From: Lunularia cruciata
Lineage: Eukaryota; Streptophyta; Marchantiopsida; Lunulariales; Lunulariaceae
Direction: 5' to 3'
NCBI GenBank assembly: GCA_948567375.1
Contig: OX419761.1
Coordinates: forward strand, 60,735,089 to 60,799,088
Length of the DNA stretch: 64,000 nt
The first letter of the stretch is position 1. Each line of letters opens with the position of its first letter. Below are positions 44,911 to 57,330 of this stretch, in pieces. The translations under genes were made by a program, and so were the position numbers. The notes below the pieces were generated by a model. It was not told where the DNA came from. It saw nothing but the letters and a program-made list of their open reading frames with translations, and searched no databases.

Positions 44911-45911
44911 ATAGCCATGATCACTCCCACAATGCTCCACTTGATTGGATCCCAATAGGACTCTACTTTGTAACAATTGTTGGTCCGTGGAGCAAAAAAC
45001 AAGTTTCTGATTTCCACGGTCTCCTCTATGGCATCACACTTCCTATAGAAGGTGACCCTTATTGCCTCTCTTGCTTCCTTCTGCAATACTAACCTCCAAT
45101 CCAACTCAATCTATCAAGCCGGATTTCCTCTCTTCCTCATGACTTTGGGGACTTCCTCACAATTACTAGCAACTTATATCTGCCATGACGCTTGGAAAAC
45201 TGAAATTCTAGTTCCATGCCAGGAATGTAATCCAAAGTCTATTCAAGATCTCAATCCTAGCTATTGCAATTTGGTGACATCTAATTGCCAAATTACAAAA
45301 CTCCTCATTGCAAGTGTGTTCTTAGTCTTCTTTGTCATGATTTGCTCTCTAATTCTTTGGCATTGGAAGACTATCCCTTCTCTTGGATGTGACACTCTAA
45401 CCCCTTGTGGACTTTGGAAATTTCATTCTCAATTGGCTTCTTGATGTGCATTATTGTAGGATGACTACTCAGAGGAACAAGATATCTACTTGATATATTC
45501 GATTTCTCCTTGCGCAAGTGCAATTTTATAGTACCCCAAAGTGCAGTCATTCTTTAGTCAATTTTAATTTCTCCCACTTCTTCTGCATGTTGGTTTCTTG
45601 TCACTATCAAGGTATTCTTCTCCTGCCTCCGCCATTTCTTAAAGTGTACTTTCTTGCCTGGCCTAACACGTAGAGAGGTTGTTACATCATCGTCATATCA
45701 GCCTTCACTTCCTGGTCCATAGATGCCTTTCTTTGGATTTGTCTCTTTGTAACCCCATCCAAGTACTTCTAGTTCCTGATCCAAGGTCAACTTCTTTAGG
45801 TTTCCTTTGAAGACATATAAGTCCATTCTTTCCTTTGTAATTTGGCTTCCTCAATACACTTCTTCTTCAAAACTTAAACAAAAAAAAACAAACAAAATGT
45901 GGGTACCACAA

Positions 45912-46390
45912 AATACTTGGTCCAAAATTGTACTAGTAAAAGGTAAAGGATGATGATACTTTCTTGTGATTGCATTCAATTTGCAGAAATCTTAGAACAC
46001 ACAGATCTTTCCTATCTTCTTCTTTGGAAAAATGACAATGGGAGTAACCCACTCATTGCTCAAGACTGGAAAATTTATACCGGCTCCTAAGTACTTTTCA
46101 GTTTCATCTTTTACCAAGAGTGAGTACTTTGGGTTCAGGCAATACTATCTTTGCCTAACCAAAACTACACCTTCAATCAAATGAATCCAATTTTCTCCAA
46201 ATTGTTGTGGAATATCCGGCATTGATCAATCAACCAAGCAAATACATCTTGGTACTCTATAAACAAGGCAATGTATCTTGCCAACTCCTCCAAAGTGATT
46301 GTCTTCAAAATTTTCAAAATCTTGCCTTTGACCAAGATGACGTCTTCATAGTCATCAAGGTTGATGTGACTGACCCATCGATGTGATTGA
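45912..46390 (-). pseudogene. Family L reverse transcriptase N-terminus, fragment
   Basis: Reads on minus into the LTR at 45911. LFIEYQDVFAWLIDQCR, YSLLVKDETEKYL and IVIFPKKKIGKICVF are recognisable, then KLNAITRKYHHPLPF, where the LTR insertion cuts it. Catalytic motifs are missing because of the truncation. Confidence 0.65.
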
Positions 46391-46391
46391 C

Positions 46392-46631
46392 TCAGCTTAA
46401 CCCAAGTTGAATAGCAGTCAAGCCTCCTTCCTCCAAATAGTTTTCATTCAAGGTGATGTCATATGTGTCTTTGTCTTCAACCTCCACATTGTAGCATTCT
46501 AAGTAATTGACTTGGACTTCTTCTTTGGAGTCTTTAGAAGACAAAGACAATGAATCTCTAGATTCATCTTCATCTTTGGACAAAGTTGTTTCCCCAAGGA
46601 GAGAGACCTTCATCCAACTCATTGTCACCAA
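46392..46631 (-). pseudogene. Family L acidic pol linker, minus copy
   Basis: 80-codon open stretch with WMKVSLLGETTLSKDEDES and VQVNYLECYNVEVEDKDTYD. It is the counterpart of 31296-31553 and 23969-24199, with the same position between protease and reverse transcriptase. Confidence 0.6.
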
Positions 46632-46701
46632 CTTCTAGTCTTCGGACAAGATGTCTTTAAACCTTAGCTTCTATTGGTACCAATCCACAACAACTTGGGC
46701 A

Positions 46702-47076
46702 CTATACAACCATGGTTTTCTGATCAAAAGTGGGTAACCAATTTTGGTCATTGGTCTCAACACAATGTAACTCAACTTGAAGGGCACCCCTTTGATGATT
46801 ATAGGGATATTTGATAGTATGCCCAAAGGCCATCTCCTGGTTTAGTACGCAAAGTTCAAAATTTGGGATGTCGGGCTCAAAAGTATGATACCCCAAATGA
46901 TTTGCGGTGTCCTCCACCATGATATTTACACTAGAACCTAAATCAATGGGTATGAATGTAATCATGCAACTTTCAATCCCTACATCCACTTCAAGAGATC
47001 CAAAATCCTCTTGTTCAATATGATAAATGGCTTGCAAGTCTTTCTTGGTCATTGCTCTTACTTTCTTGAAAGACAA
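46702..47076 (-). pseudogene. Family L protease, minus copy
   Basis: 124-codon open stretch. It has MITFIPIDLGSSVNIMVED with the DLGS active site intact (the best of three copies), NHLGYHTFEPDIPNFEL, then HTIKYPYNHQRGALQVELHC, where the usual GMLSNI-GGMPFKL wording has shifted frame. Retropepsin-type aspartic protease of the Athila/Tat style. Confidence 0.7.
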
Positions 47077-47995
47077 ACTCAGTTGCTTTTAACATAGCTT
47101 GTTGTCCTCCCACAATTGCTTGAATGTGACATTAATATTTGTGGACAAAAAATCTACCACAATATCATATTGGGGTACTCCTTCTAACTTCACCTTCTTC
47201 ACCTTTGACTTTGAGTTAGAAGTCTCTCCTTGCTCAAACTGACTTTGGGGCGCTTCATGATGGTGACCGGAGTATCAATGGTCTTGACCCAAAGTTTTTT
47301 AGGTTTACCCACCTTGGCTTGGATCAGATCCTTGACTTTGGATCTGATGGTAGCTAGAAACAATGGAGGCTTCATCTTTGTATCCTCCTCCGAACTCATC
47401 TCCTGAGTTCTTTGTATTGCCTCTTGAATTTCTTTTTGCAAGGCCTTGGCTTTGGCTAGAATTGTCTCCTCCTTTATAAAAAGAATAGCTTTTAATTGCA
47501 GCCTCTTTGCCTTTTTTGAAGACAAAGAAGTCATGCTCACTTCTTTGGGATCATGCTTTTTTGTACCAAAGCATGTCTCAACTTTCAAAATTTTGAGATC
47601 TGGTCATTCTCCTTCTGAAGTCAGACTTCCTTCTTGAGGTCTCTCCTCCTCAAGAGTAATACAATTTACATTTGTATCCCCTTTTGACTGAAGCTTAGCA
47701 CACTCAACAGAGGTATGTTCAAACTTTACCAACGGCTTTGGGTTAGGTGGTTGAGAGCACTGATTTCTAGTGTGGCTGTTCCTTTGCAATTTCTGCAAAG
47801 TAGAACATACTCAACCTACGCCTCGGCTCAAGGCAATTTAGAGACAATGGCCCATAGAGCCACAATTATAACACGCCTTTGGTGCAACATTTTGAGGCTT
47901 GTTCTGGCCCACCCATTTGTAGTCTTCATTGAGGAGCATTGTTGTTTTACTCCCTTGGTTCATACCTTTGACCTTGGTACAATGTAGTTGCCTAA
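47077..47995 (-). pseudogene. Family L gag C-terminus, minus copy
   Basis: The 129-codon piece 47199-47588 is the Lys-rich linker (ILAKAKALQKEIQEAIQRTQ). 47604-47798 continues upstream. A zinc knuckle CYNCGSMGHC is readable at about 47848-47880, with a stop directly after it, and a damaged second knuckle CRNCKG follows. The fragment begins where the plus-strand LTR at 47996 starts. Confidence 0.65.
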
Positions 47996-50421
47996 AGTGG
48001 TACCCAAATTTTCATTTTGATGAGTTTTGAAGAAGAAGTGTATTGAGAAAGCCAAATTATGGTCAAAGAAAGAAGAAAAGAATGGACTTGTATGTCTTTA
48101 AAGTAAACCCAAAGAAGTTGACTTCAGGTTGAGAAAAGGAAGTACTTGTATGGGGCTTACAAAGAGACAAACCCAAAGAAGGGCATCTTTGGAATGGAAA
48201 GTTCAGGCCAATACAAAGAAGATGTAACAACTTTTTGCGGGTCAAGCCAACCAAGAAAGTACACTTAAAGAAACAGCGGAAGCAAGATAAGAATACTTTG
48301 AGAGTGATAAAAGATAAGCATGCAAAAGAAGTGGGAGTCAATTTCAAAATCAACTAGATGATTGCAACTCGAAGTACTATAAAATTAAGATTGCACATGG
48401 GGAAATCAAACATGTTAAGAAGGTACCCTATCAACTTGAGTAGTTGTCTTATAATAATGCACATCAAGAAGCCAATTGAGAGTGAAATTTTTTGAAGACC
48501 AGAAGGAATTAGAGTGTCACATCCATGAGAGCGGATAATCTTCCAATGCAAAGAAATCGTGAGAAAATCATGGCAAAGAAGAGTAAGAATGCATTTCTAT
48601 TGAGGAGTTTTGCAATTTGGTGATGAGATGTAGTAGTTAGAATCAAAGTCCTAAGCAAACTTTGTATTATTCCTAGAACTAGAATGTTAGTTTTGCAAGT
48701 TTCATGGCAGATATAGCTGCTAGTAATTGTGAGTAAGCCCCCAAGATAATGGGGAAAAGAGGAAATCCGGCTCAATGGATTGAGTCGGATTGGAAGCTAG
48801 TATTGGGGAAAAAAGAAAGAGAAGCAACTGCGGTCACCTTCTATTGGAAGTATGAAGCTGAAAAAGAATTTTTTTGTTGCTCTATGAACCAGCAATGGCT
48901 ACAAAGTGGATTCCTATCGGGATCCAATTCAGAGGAGCATTGTGGGAGCACTCATGGCAATGTTCAAGCTAGAGTAAACAACATACGTGAACATGCAGCA
49001 AGCGGTCTTCTTCCACCAAATATTTGCAAGAGAGAAGGTGAAATGGGCAAAGTGTTTCCATAGAGAACAAGGTAGATGATTGTCAATTGGAGGACCAATT
49101 CACCACCACACTATTTCATATCCTTTGCAATACATTTCTTCTTGGGATTAAACTTGCGGACAACAAAGGAGAAGCATCAAATGGTTTGCATCTCCATCCT
49201 AATCTTTGACAAGAAGTGGATGAAGAGGAGCAGCAATACATTCCACAATTGCAGTCCAATGATGATCATTTCATCACGACAAGATAGAGGAGATGGTGGA
49301 AGGAAGAAGTCTAAACATGAAGAATTAGACTAAATGCAAAGGAGTAGCATTACCCTTGCTACAATCAAAGACCCAAAGTCTAAACCCATGAGGTAAGGAG
49401 GCAGTAAAGGACAAGGCTTTAGGCACAGAGTCTGAAGGAGAGACAGAGTTGAAGAGAGAAGATTCCAAAGAAGCTAAACTCAGTTTGCAAAGTGAGGAGT
49501 CTAGCAATAAGGGCAAAGGTGAAGGTGAAGGTGAAGTCTAGTAGTCAATTGATGTAGAGATGGTAAAAGACGAGGAGGAGTTCCATGCGGCAATTGATTG
49601 TATGGAGGGAAGAGATGACCCTTGTTTGGAGTTACCTATAGAGGGGATTGGAAAAAGGAGAATTTATAGGAGGATCACTGGGTTTGGAAGTCAAAGTTGA
49701 GGTTGACATTGGATTAGAGTAATAGATTTGAGATTTAAAGTGGCAAATATGAAGAGGTGCATTTTCATTTTGGAAGACTTGTTATAGAATGGTATATTAT
49801 ACTCATTGCTTGAGCTTCATTCTAAGTATCAATTTTGTGTGTGTGTTTATGAGTGTTGGGAGAATTTTGAAGTGCAAGTTAGTGTGCTTGTTGGATGTTG
49901 GATTCCATAGTGTTGATCTTCATTATGTGTGTTTTATCCTAAGTGAAGTGCAATCAAAGCAATGCCTTAATAGATCTAAGAGGAATTATAGTGTTGGTAA
50001 TATTCTGCATTTGTGAGTGCAAAGTGAGTTTGATGTGAAGTAATTTTGATTGAGGAAGTTATGCCTTCAGTAGAGGGGTGGAACACAATTTTGAGCCAAA
50101 GTCATTTTGCAATGAAGTAGCCATCTTTGGGAGAATTTGAATCATCACAATCAAAAGTTGGTTGGAAAGATTTGATAGTATTTTGATTATGGAGTGTTAA
50201 TTTGTGATGAGATTTTGCTTCAATGATGTGATCAATGATGAGATCAATGCTTGTTACTCTCTTTTGGGTGTCGTTTCTACCTAAAATGTTAAAGACACAA
50301 CCAAGAAAATTTGAATTGTTACATTTTACTTTATATTTGACCATTTTTGACTTGTATCTCTATAAGAAAAAAATTTATTTACCTGATTACCACAAAAGTG
50401 ATACATTTTGCGTTGTCACAT
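47996..50421 (+). repeat. 5' LTR of another family L element, internally deleted
   Basis: Starts AGTGGTACCCAAATTTTC and ends GCGTTGTCACA. It is followed after six bases by the tRNA-Asp-like primer site ttggtgctgctaccaaggat (50428-50447). It is 2.43 kb long: the N-terminal half of the LTR ORF is present (48750-49520, with ATAVTFYWKYEAEKEFF and LPPNICKREGEMGKVF), but the coiled coil is almost wholly deleted. The join is near 49540-49650. The left flank is the minus-strand gag fragment. Confidence 0.78.
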
Positions 50422-52433
50422 AATTTTTGGTGCTGCTACCAAGGATAAAAATCTTGGAAGTGGTAGAATATGAAGCCAAATCTCACACTAAGGTTGAAAT
50501 CAATATGAATGTATGCATTGAGAGAAAAATAGGAGGAGAGAGCTTATAAACAAACATTGCAACATGAAGAAGAAAATGCTAGAAGAGCCCAACCACAAGT
50601 GAAGCATCTAGAAAGGAAGCACTAGATCTACAACTTCTTTACGACATTCAAGAAGCTTTGGGAGAACTCAAACAAAAGAAATGCAAAGTCAGGTGGCAAG
50701 GATACTTCACATCTCCAAATTCCAAGAAGAAGAAAGATGCCAAAAGACAAACATGTTTGTTGTGACCCAATACACCAACTTCCTCTAAAGTTATCAAGGG
50801 AGTCAAATTTATAAAAGAATTTATTTGTGAGAAGACATCATGAATCTTAACAGAAGAAGAGTGTCAACACCTCTTACATACAATACCTTCGTTGGCTTGA
50901 GGGAATCTTGAATAGAACTCTAAGGGTATTGAACCTCTCCTTCCAGCTTGGGTTGAAGTTGATGTAAACAAAGCAGAAGAATATGTCGACAAAGACCCAA
51001 CTTTGAACTTGATAAATTGGAACTCCTGGGTTGACAATACGGCATCAATACCAATTAGTTCTTTGGGGCCATCAAGTTCAACTTCACCGTAGTCTATTCC
51101 ATAGAGCCAAAGAATGACTTTGTCATCCATTACCCAACATGCCTATCAAAAGTACAAGGAGACAGAACAAGACAAAGATCCAGATGAATTCATCAAAGAA
51201 TTTGAACTCATTTTCTTTGCCAATAAACATTAGTCTATTGACCAACTGCAGATTTTTCCAAGTTTGCTTTGAAAGAAAGCTCAGAGTTGGTACACGGATG
51301 TAACCCACAAAGGGTTCAGACCAGCCAACTAGGCAGACTTGAGAAACAACTTCCTAGAATGATTATGGGAAGTGGATTATGATACAAGTGTCTTTGCAAC
51401 ATTCATTGATTTTGACAAAAGGAAGAAGGAGAAGTTGAGAGACTATTCTGAGCAATTCATGGCACTTTTAAACTGATTCCCAAAGCAATTGGGTGTGGTG
51501 GATTAATCCAATGCCCAAGTCATTACTTGGTTCCTTGGTGGCTTGTCACCAAAGATCCGGATCTTTGCTAGGGAGAGGAATGTAACTTCCTTAGACAAGG
51601 TACTCAAACATGTCGCCCGCTATGAGGTGGCTCAATCTCATTCTTCCAAGAACCAAAGGAACTAGGAGAAGAAAGGCAAGAAGCTTAGACAAAGAGCTTG
51701 TCACAGCACATCCCCTTCTCTGGAAGAATCTTCCACATCTTCAAGTTCTTCTTTGGAATCCAAAGAAGATTCAAAGCCAATAACAATATGAAGATGAGGA
51801 GGAAAGAAACCATTGACACCTCCAGCAAAGGGTGTAAATAAGGCTCACAATAAGCTGGTGACTCTTATTAAAGAGTTTGCGGATTTCAAGATCTAGATGA
51901 TTGGGACGAAGGACCAAAGAAAGCCTCCTTTATTTGGCAGACCAAATGTATGGTGCATTGCATGTGGCAAGTCAGGCCATGCCAATACGGAGTGTGACTT
52001 GTAATGCATTTTTAGTTTAGCAAATTGATTGGTTATAGGATGGGACCAATGTGAGGAAGAGGAGATAGTGTATCAGACTCAACAAAAATAGCCTTAGGAG
52101 ACCATATTGTATCAATATTTGAGATATGGACCAAGGGAGTATAACAACAATGCTCCTCAACAAAGACCACCGATGGGCGGCTAGAAAAGGCTTCAGAATG
52201 TTGCATTGGGTGCTTGTTATAATTGTAGCTCTATGGGCCATTGGTCTCCAAATTGCCATAAGCCAAGGCATCAGGTTCAATATGCTCCACTATGTGGAAA
52301 TTGTAAAGGATCACGCCACACTAGAAATTAGTGCCCTCAACCACCTAACCCAAAGCCTCCGGTGAAGTATGTACAAACCCTAGCTAAGAGTGTTGCAATC
52401 TGGTCAAAAGGAGATACAAATGTAAATTGTATG
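50422..52433 (+). pseudogene. gag: Family L gag, truncated by a minus-strand LTR
   Basis: Collinear with 28324-30290. Capsid traces are YDTSVFATFIDFDKRKKEKL, RDYSEQFMALL and LGGLSPKIRIFARERNVTSL. Three zinc-binding stretches are visible: VWCIACGKSGHANTEC at about 51949-51993, CYNCSSMGHWSPNC at about 52213-52254, and CGNCKGSRHTRN with a stop before its last Cys at about 52297-52340. The frame is cut at 52433 by the next LTR, so no pol of this element is in the window. Many stops. Confidence 0.7.
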
Positions 52434-52774
52434 TGTGATAACTTGGCAAATATCACTTTTGCGGTAATCAGGTAAGTAAAGTTTGTTCTCGCAAAGATAC
52501 GATTCAGAATTGGTCAAATACAAGTCAAACAATAACAAGTAGTTCTTCTTGGTTGCAACTATAATCTCTCAGGTACCAACTACACCCATAAGAGAGTAAC
52601 AAGCATTGACTTGTAGTCTTGTCACAATGATTTGTCACACTTAATCACAACTCCATCAAATCTTTCCAAACAATCTTGATTGTGATGATTCATTCTCTCC
52701 CAAAAATGGCACTTCATTGCAAAATGACTTTGCCTTAGAATTTTGTTCCATGCCTCCACTGAAGGCACAACTTT

Positions 52775-53514
52775 TGTAATACCAAGAGCTAGCCATATGA
52801 TCTAGATGTGAAATTTGGTTTGGTAACCTCTAGAATGATGTTATACATGATGGTCAAAATAGATCAAATAGAAGTATCACCAAAAGAGTACTTCTACTAA
52901 TAGGGTAGAAACCAAAATAGACTTAAGAACCTTAGAACCAATAGCTAGACATATGATTTAAAGGTGAGAATTGGTTTGGTAACATCTGGAAGGATGTTAT
53001 ACATGATGGACTAAACAGATCAGAAAGAGATATCACCAAAAGGGGACTTCTACTAATAGAGTAGGAACCAAAATATGCCTAAAATCTTTGAAGACAATTT
53101 TGGAGGCCTAAACAGATGAATTAGGCCTTGAAAATGTGCAGATTCCACCCCCCAACAAAGGAAGGGTTGGCCTTCCCTCCCCCTTGCTTTGTCTCGTCGA
53201 GAGCTTTCCAACAGTACCTTACTCACGTGATTCTGAGATTCCTCCATGAAGATTCCCTAAAAGATTCCCTCCGGTCAAAGCTTGTTTGACCAACCAGATA
53301 GGACCTAGACCAGACATGTCACCCATCCAACTAAGTAATCCAAGGGTGGAGCTTGCTGACATGTCACCTATCTGTGTCCCTAATCCTATGGTGGAGCTTC
53401 CTTGGAGGAGATCCTCTTTGTCTATATAATAAAGAGAAGGTGCTCCCTTGGCGCATCGAATGTTTGAGTATGCAATCTGTGTTTTCTCTCTTCTCTTGTC
53501 CTCGGAGTATTACA
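52775..53514 (+). repeat. Chromovirus 5' LTR with duplicated U3 unit
   Basis: TGTAATACCAAGAGCTAGCC to GGAGTATTACA. The first 310 bp contain two related direct units offset by 156 bp (from about 52781 and 52937). They share agctagRcatatgat, ggtttggtaacatctRgaaKgatgttatacatgatgg, tatcaccaaaagRggacttctactaata and aaccaaaata. A TATA box ctatataat is at 53422-53430. Confidence 0.9.
53422..53430 (+). promoter_or_regulatory. Chromovirus LTR TATA box
   Basis: ctatataat about 85 bp before the LTR end, conserved at 59282-59290 in the 3' LTR. A good match to a plant TATA box. Confidence 0.6.
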
Positions 53515-53515
53515 A

Positions 53516-53530
53516 TGGTATCAAAGCGAG
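53516..53530 (+). promoter_or_regulatory. Chromovirus primer-binding site
   Basis: tggtatcaaagcgag starts one base after the LTR end. TGGTATCA is complementary to the 3' end of initiator methionine tRNA, the usual primer of plant chromoviruses. Confidence 0.8.
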
Positions 53531-53653
53531 TTTTTTAGTCCAAGAGAGTGGATTACCCCTCTTGGAATAGCACGAACTACTGAAATGAGTAATTTGAGGT
53601 GGAGAACATAGAGTAGTTGCTAGACTTAGGAAGGACTTTAGAGAGCGGATGGG

Positions 53654-54083
53654 ATGGATGCGCCGGGAGGTCAATTTCTTGCACCTAGCTTTCCATTCTC
53701 AAACCCATTCCACATCAAGGTTATGTACATCCAGCGTGAGCAGATGAGGGTATCACTAGTTTATCACTTTGGTGCAGAATTCATGGACAGAGTGATGAAC
53801 TCACCAAACCCGGTGATTCTACCTGTGGTGATATATGACAGAGAGTGGGATTTGACAATCTACATTCTATTATGATATAATGGATATGAATGTCCCAAAT
53901 CCTCTCCCTTTCAACACTCAAGTAGAAATCCATTATGTAGTGAGGCCGAAAGTGATGTTTAGAGATTTTGTGGTTAGGAATTTTGGTGAAGAGTATTATC
54001 AACGAGTGATAGCTTCTCAGGTCCCAATGGTAGTTCTGATAGTTCGTGCGCCTTCCAGAGTGATTAAATTGACTCTATATTGA
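53654..54083 (+). pseudogene. Two short ORFs before chromovirus gag, weakly similar to each other
   Basis: 53654-53875 (MDAPGGQFLAPSFPF) and 53880-54083 (MDMNVPNPLPFNTQVEI) lie in different frames. Both contain the pattern hydrophobic-Tyr, Arg, Met, FGxEF/Y, RV, S-x-x-P, ending in TxY. This may be an ancient duplication within a leader protein or an N-terminal extension of gag. No known domain is recognised. Chromovirus gag does not usually start with such units. Confidence 0.35.
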
Positions 54084-54116
54084 AGTAGACATTAGCAATC
54101 GAGTGTTGTAGGAACC

Positions 54117-55255
54117 ATGGATCTGCAATTGCAAGAGTTGGTGCAAGGAATGCAAGGGATGTTGAATGAATTTTGAGAGATTAAGATGACCATGGAAACA
54201 TTACAAAGTCAAGTGTAGATCCTCAAGAACAATCAAGCCATGCAAGAAGAAGAGCCATCTCAAAACCCAGTACCTGTGCCTGAAGTACTTGGAGAGGCAC
54301 CTGTGCCTGAAGTACTTGGAGAGGCACCTGTGCCTACGAACCCTATCAACGATGAAGCCACATTGCTACTCCGGATGAAGAAGACCTGCAACATCGAGCC
54401 TTACAAGGGGCAGAGTTCGATGGGAGTAGTGGAAAATTGGATCTCGAGAATGAATTGATATTTCTGATTGTTCTCAACAGAGATCACAAAGCATGCTGCA
54501 GGCGTGTTTGCATGTGGGTTCTTGACCGATAAAGCACTCACATGGTATGATGCTTGGGAATGATCCATGCTGGCAGAGAGAAGGAAGGTCACATGGATAG
54601 CAATGCAAGAAGGACTGCTGAAGAATTTCCAATCGGTGGATTCTGTGCACATGGCTCAAACCCGACTATGGGGATTGAGACAGAAGAATAGGGTACAAGA
54701 GTATGTGGAGGCTTTTTTGGATCTACAAGTCGCAATTACCGACATGAGTCCAACAGAGGCTCTTGACAATTTCAAACAAGGGTTGAAAGAGTAGATTCGC
54801 CAAGAAGTCATGGTGCAAAATCCTCGCACGGTATTTGAAGCCATTGCTTGTGCGCAGAGACTAGCGGGAGCATTAGGTGGAGGTGAAGGAGTAGCACCAC
54901 CTCAACATTATCAGACAGAAATGCCACACATGGGTGGACCAATACCAATGGAATTGGGCAACCTTCCATTCCGGGATCAAGGAGCATGACCGCTTCAAGG
55001 GGAGCGGGGACGGATAGAAGAACAAAGAGATGGAGTCCCACGAGGAGAAGGGACTCAAGGAGAACAGCGCCGTTGTTACAATTGTGACCATATTGGGCAC
55101 ATATCTACCAATTGTTGCACTCATTTCCCTAGAGGCCCTCGGCCTTCATTCAGGCAATCTTTGAACAACATGGAGAGGCACATTGATGAGGTGGAGGTGG
55201 AAATCACGTCAGAAAACAAAGATCGCTAGTAAATGTACCTTGTGGCCTTACTGGC
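54117..55255 (+). pseudogene. gag: Chromovirus gag
   Basis: The ATG at 54117 opens MDLQLQELVQGMQGMLNEF. A tandem repeat VPEVLGEAP occurs twice at 54277-54330. Capsid core: PYKGQSSMGVVENWISRMN, FLTDKALTWYDAWE, LRQKNRVQEYVEAFLDL. Zinc knuckle CYNCDHIGHISTNC at about 55075-55116. At least six in-frame stops, several where CAG, CGA or TGG would be expected. Forms the virus-like particle. Confidence 0.85.
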
Positions 55256-55327
55256 TCAATAAGGAAGCAGAGAAGCGAGGGAAGGAAGAAGAATAATGCA
55301 CGACAATCCCTAAAGGCAACCTCACAA

Positions 55328-56464
55328 TTGATTGTTGTGAATGGAATCCTAGAAGGTAATCAAGTGAGAGTATTAATAGATCCGGGAGCAACAGAGAATT
55401 TCTTGTCTCACTCTGTTGCAATAAGATTGGGAATGGATCTAGAGAGAGATGGAAGTGAAGAAGTAGAGTTACCAAATGGGCAAACAGAGAGGATTGAATC
55501 ATTACCTAGACGGGTAACCCTCTCTGTAGGAGAATATCAGGAAGCAATTGAGTGGCGAGTGATACAGTTAGCTCATTATGATGCAATTTTAGGCATGCCA
55601 TGGATGGAGCAATGCAACCCTATGGTGGATTGGAGGAAGAAAGTAGTGAGAACCCACCAATGGTCAATCATTGGGGTTAAAGAAAAATCACACAGGCAGA
55701 AACTGCCTCTATATGTCGTAGGGACGGCAACTATCTATAAGACCGATAGATGTTCTATGGGTCTAATAAGAGAAGTCCAAAGTGCACAACTCGATGGACA
55801 AATTCTTGAGAAATTGAAGGATGTGGTGGATGAGTTTCAAGATGTCTTTCCTGATGATCTACCCTTAGGATTACCACCAAAAAGGCGAGTAGATCACAAA
55901 ATTGAGACACTTCCGGGGAAGACGCCTCCTTGTAAGGCCCCATATCGCCTATCACCTCATGAGTTGGAGGAGTGTAAGACTCAAATTGAGGAGATTCTGC
56001 AGAAAGGGTTCATCCAACCTAGCGTATCACCATATGGGGCCCATGTCTTGTTTGTGAAGAAGAAGGATGGTACAATGCGCATGTGCATTGACTATCAGGA
56101 TCTCAATCAGCAAATAGTGAAGAACAAATACCCCTTACCTCGCATGGATGACCTGTTTGATCAACTCCATGGAGCAAGATACTTCACCAAACTGGACTTG
56201 CGGAGCGGTTACAATCAAATCCGAATTGCAGAGGAGGATGTGCACAAAACTGCCTTTCTAACCAGGTATGGCCACTTTGAGTATCTTGTGATGCCTTTTG
56301 GCCTCACCAATGCACCTGTCACTTTCATGAGTCTAATGAATGACATATTTTGTCCATACTTGGATAAGTCTATTATCGTCTTCTTGGATGATATCTTAGT
56401 ATACATTAGCATGATGGCAGAACACAAACAACATCTACTAGAGGTCCTCCAGATTCTAAGATAG
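55328..56464 (+). pseudogene. pol: Chromovirus protease and reverse transcriptase
   Basis: 378 codons open. Residues 1-110 are the protease ([11 protein letters not shown] active site, AILGMPWME). Residues about 190-378 are [49 protein letters not shown] and VFLDDILVY, with the catalytic Asp pair at 56387-56392. It ends at a TAG (56462) and continues in frame to 57085. The frame differs from gag. RT fingers and palm look intact, with conservative changes. Confidence 0.9.
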
Positions 56465-56470
56465 AATCAA

Positions 56471-57330
56471 TTGTACGCCAAAATCTCAAAGTGTGAGTTT
56501 GGCAAGTCTGAAGTAGACTACTTGGGGCATAGAGTAAGTGCAAAGGGCATTCAAGTATTGACAGATAAAATAGAGGTCATTCAAAAATGGAGTGCCCCAG
56601 AAGATCAGACTCAACTTAAGAGCTTCTTGGGGTTGACGGGATTCTATCGTAGATTTGTCAAGGATTTCTCCAAGGTTGCACAACCTTTAACGGCACTACT
56701 TGGCAAGAGGAAGAAGTGGACATGGAGAACTGCACAAGAGTTGGCCTTTCAAGAATTGAAGGCCGCCTTGCTACATGCACCAATCTTGAAGTGGTATGAC
56801 CCAAAACGTCCAATCAAGTTGGCTATAGATGCATCAGGTGTAGCAATAGGAGCAGTCTTACAACAAGAGTGGCATGACGGATGGCATCCAATTGCATATT
56901 TCTCTCGAAAGTTGTTACCAGCAGAGCGCAACTACCATACTGCAGTACGAGAAGAGTTGGCCATCGTTCTAGCAACCAAGCATTGGAAGCACTACTTGGG
57001 CGAGAAGGCATTTGTAGTAATGACAGACCACAAACCTTTGGTCTACCTCAAGACGCAGAAGGATCTATCTCGTCGCCAAATTTAGTGGGCAGAGTGGCGA
57101 CAACGCTTCAACATGACAATCATCTATGTGGAAGGTAAGAAGCAACTTGTAGATGCATTCACCCGCATGCCAATGGCCAACAACTTGGTAGTAGAGGTTA
57201 AGATTAACCCTAAATTCTGGCAAGAGATTCTGGCTGCTACAAAAACTGACCCAAAGATTGTAGAAGCACAATCATCCAAAGGTGTCACCAGTACCCAAGG
57301 ACTCACCTTTCAGGATGGCAGATTATGGAT
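56471..57330 (+). pseudogene. pol: Chromovirus RT thumb, RNase H and linker
   Basis: Same frame as the RT after one stop. [19 protein letters not shown] and [18 protein letters not shown] complete the RT. RNase H has [34 protein letters not shown] and [12 protein letters not shown], all catalytic residues present. It is open for 204 codons, to the TAG at 57083. Then WAEWRQRFNMTIIYVEGKKQ and VDAFTRMPMANNL lead to the integrase. Confidence 0.9.

Larger units (their letters stand above)
38194..45911 (-). mobile_element. Family L LTR, minus, lacking its 3' end and split by a solo LTR
   Basis: Read on minus, it starts TGTGGTACCCACATTTTG at 45911 and runs to 38194. There it stops about 250 bp short of the expected LTR end, against the 3' LTR of the preceding element. 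The 3.8-kb solo LTR at 41106-44910 interrupts it. Its right edge cuts a minus-strand reverse transcriptase (45912 onward), so it had inserted into another L element. It carries the duplicated coiled-coil segment at 39464-40153. Confidence 0.8.
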
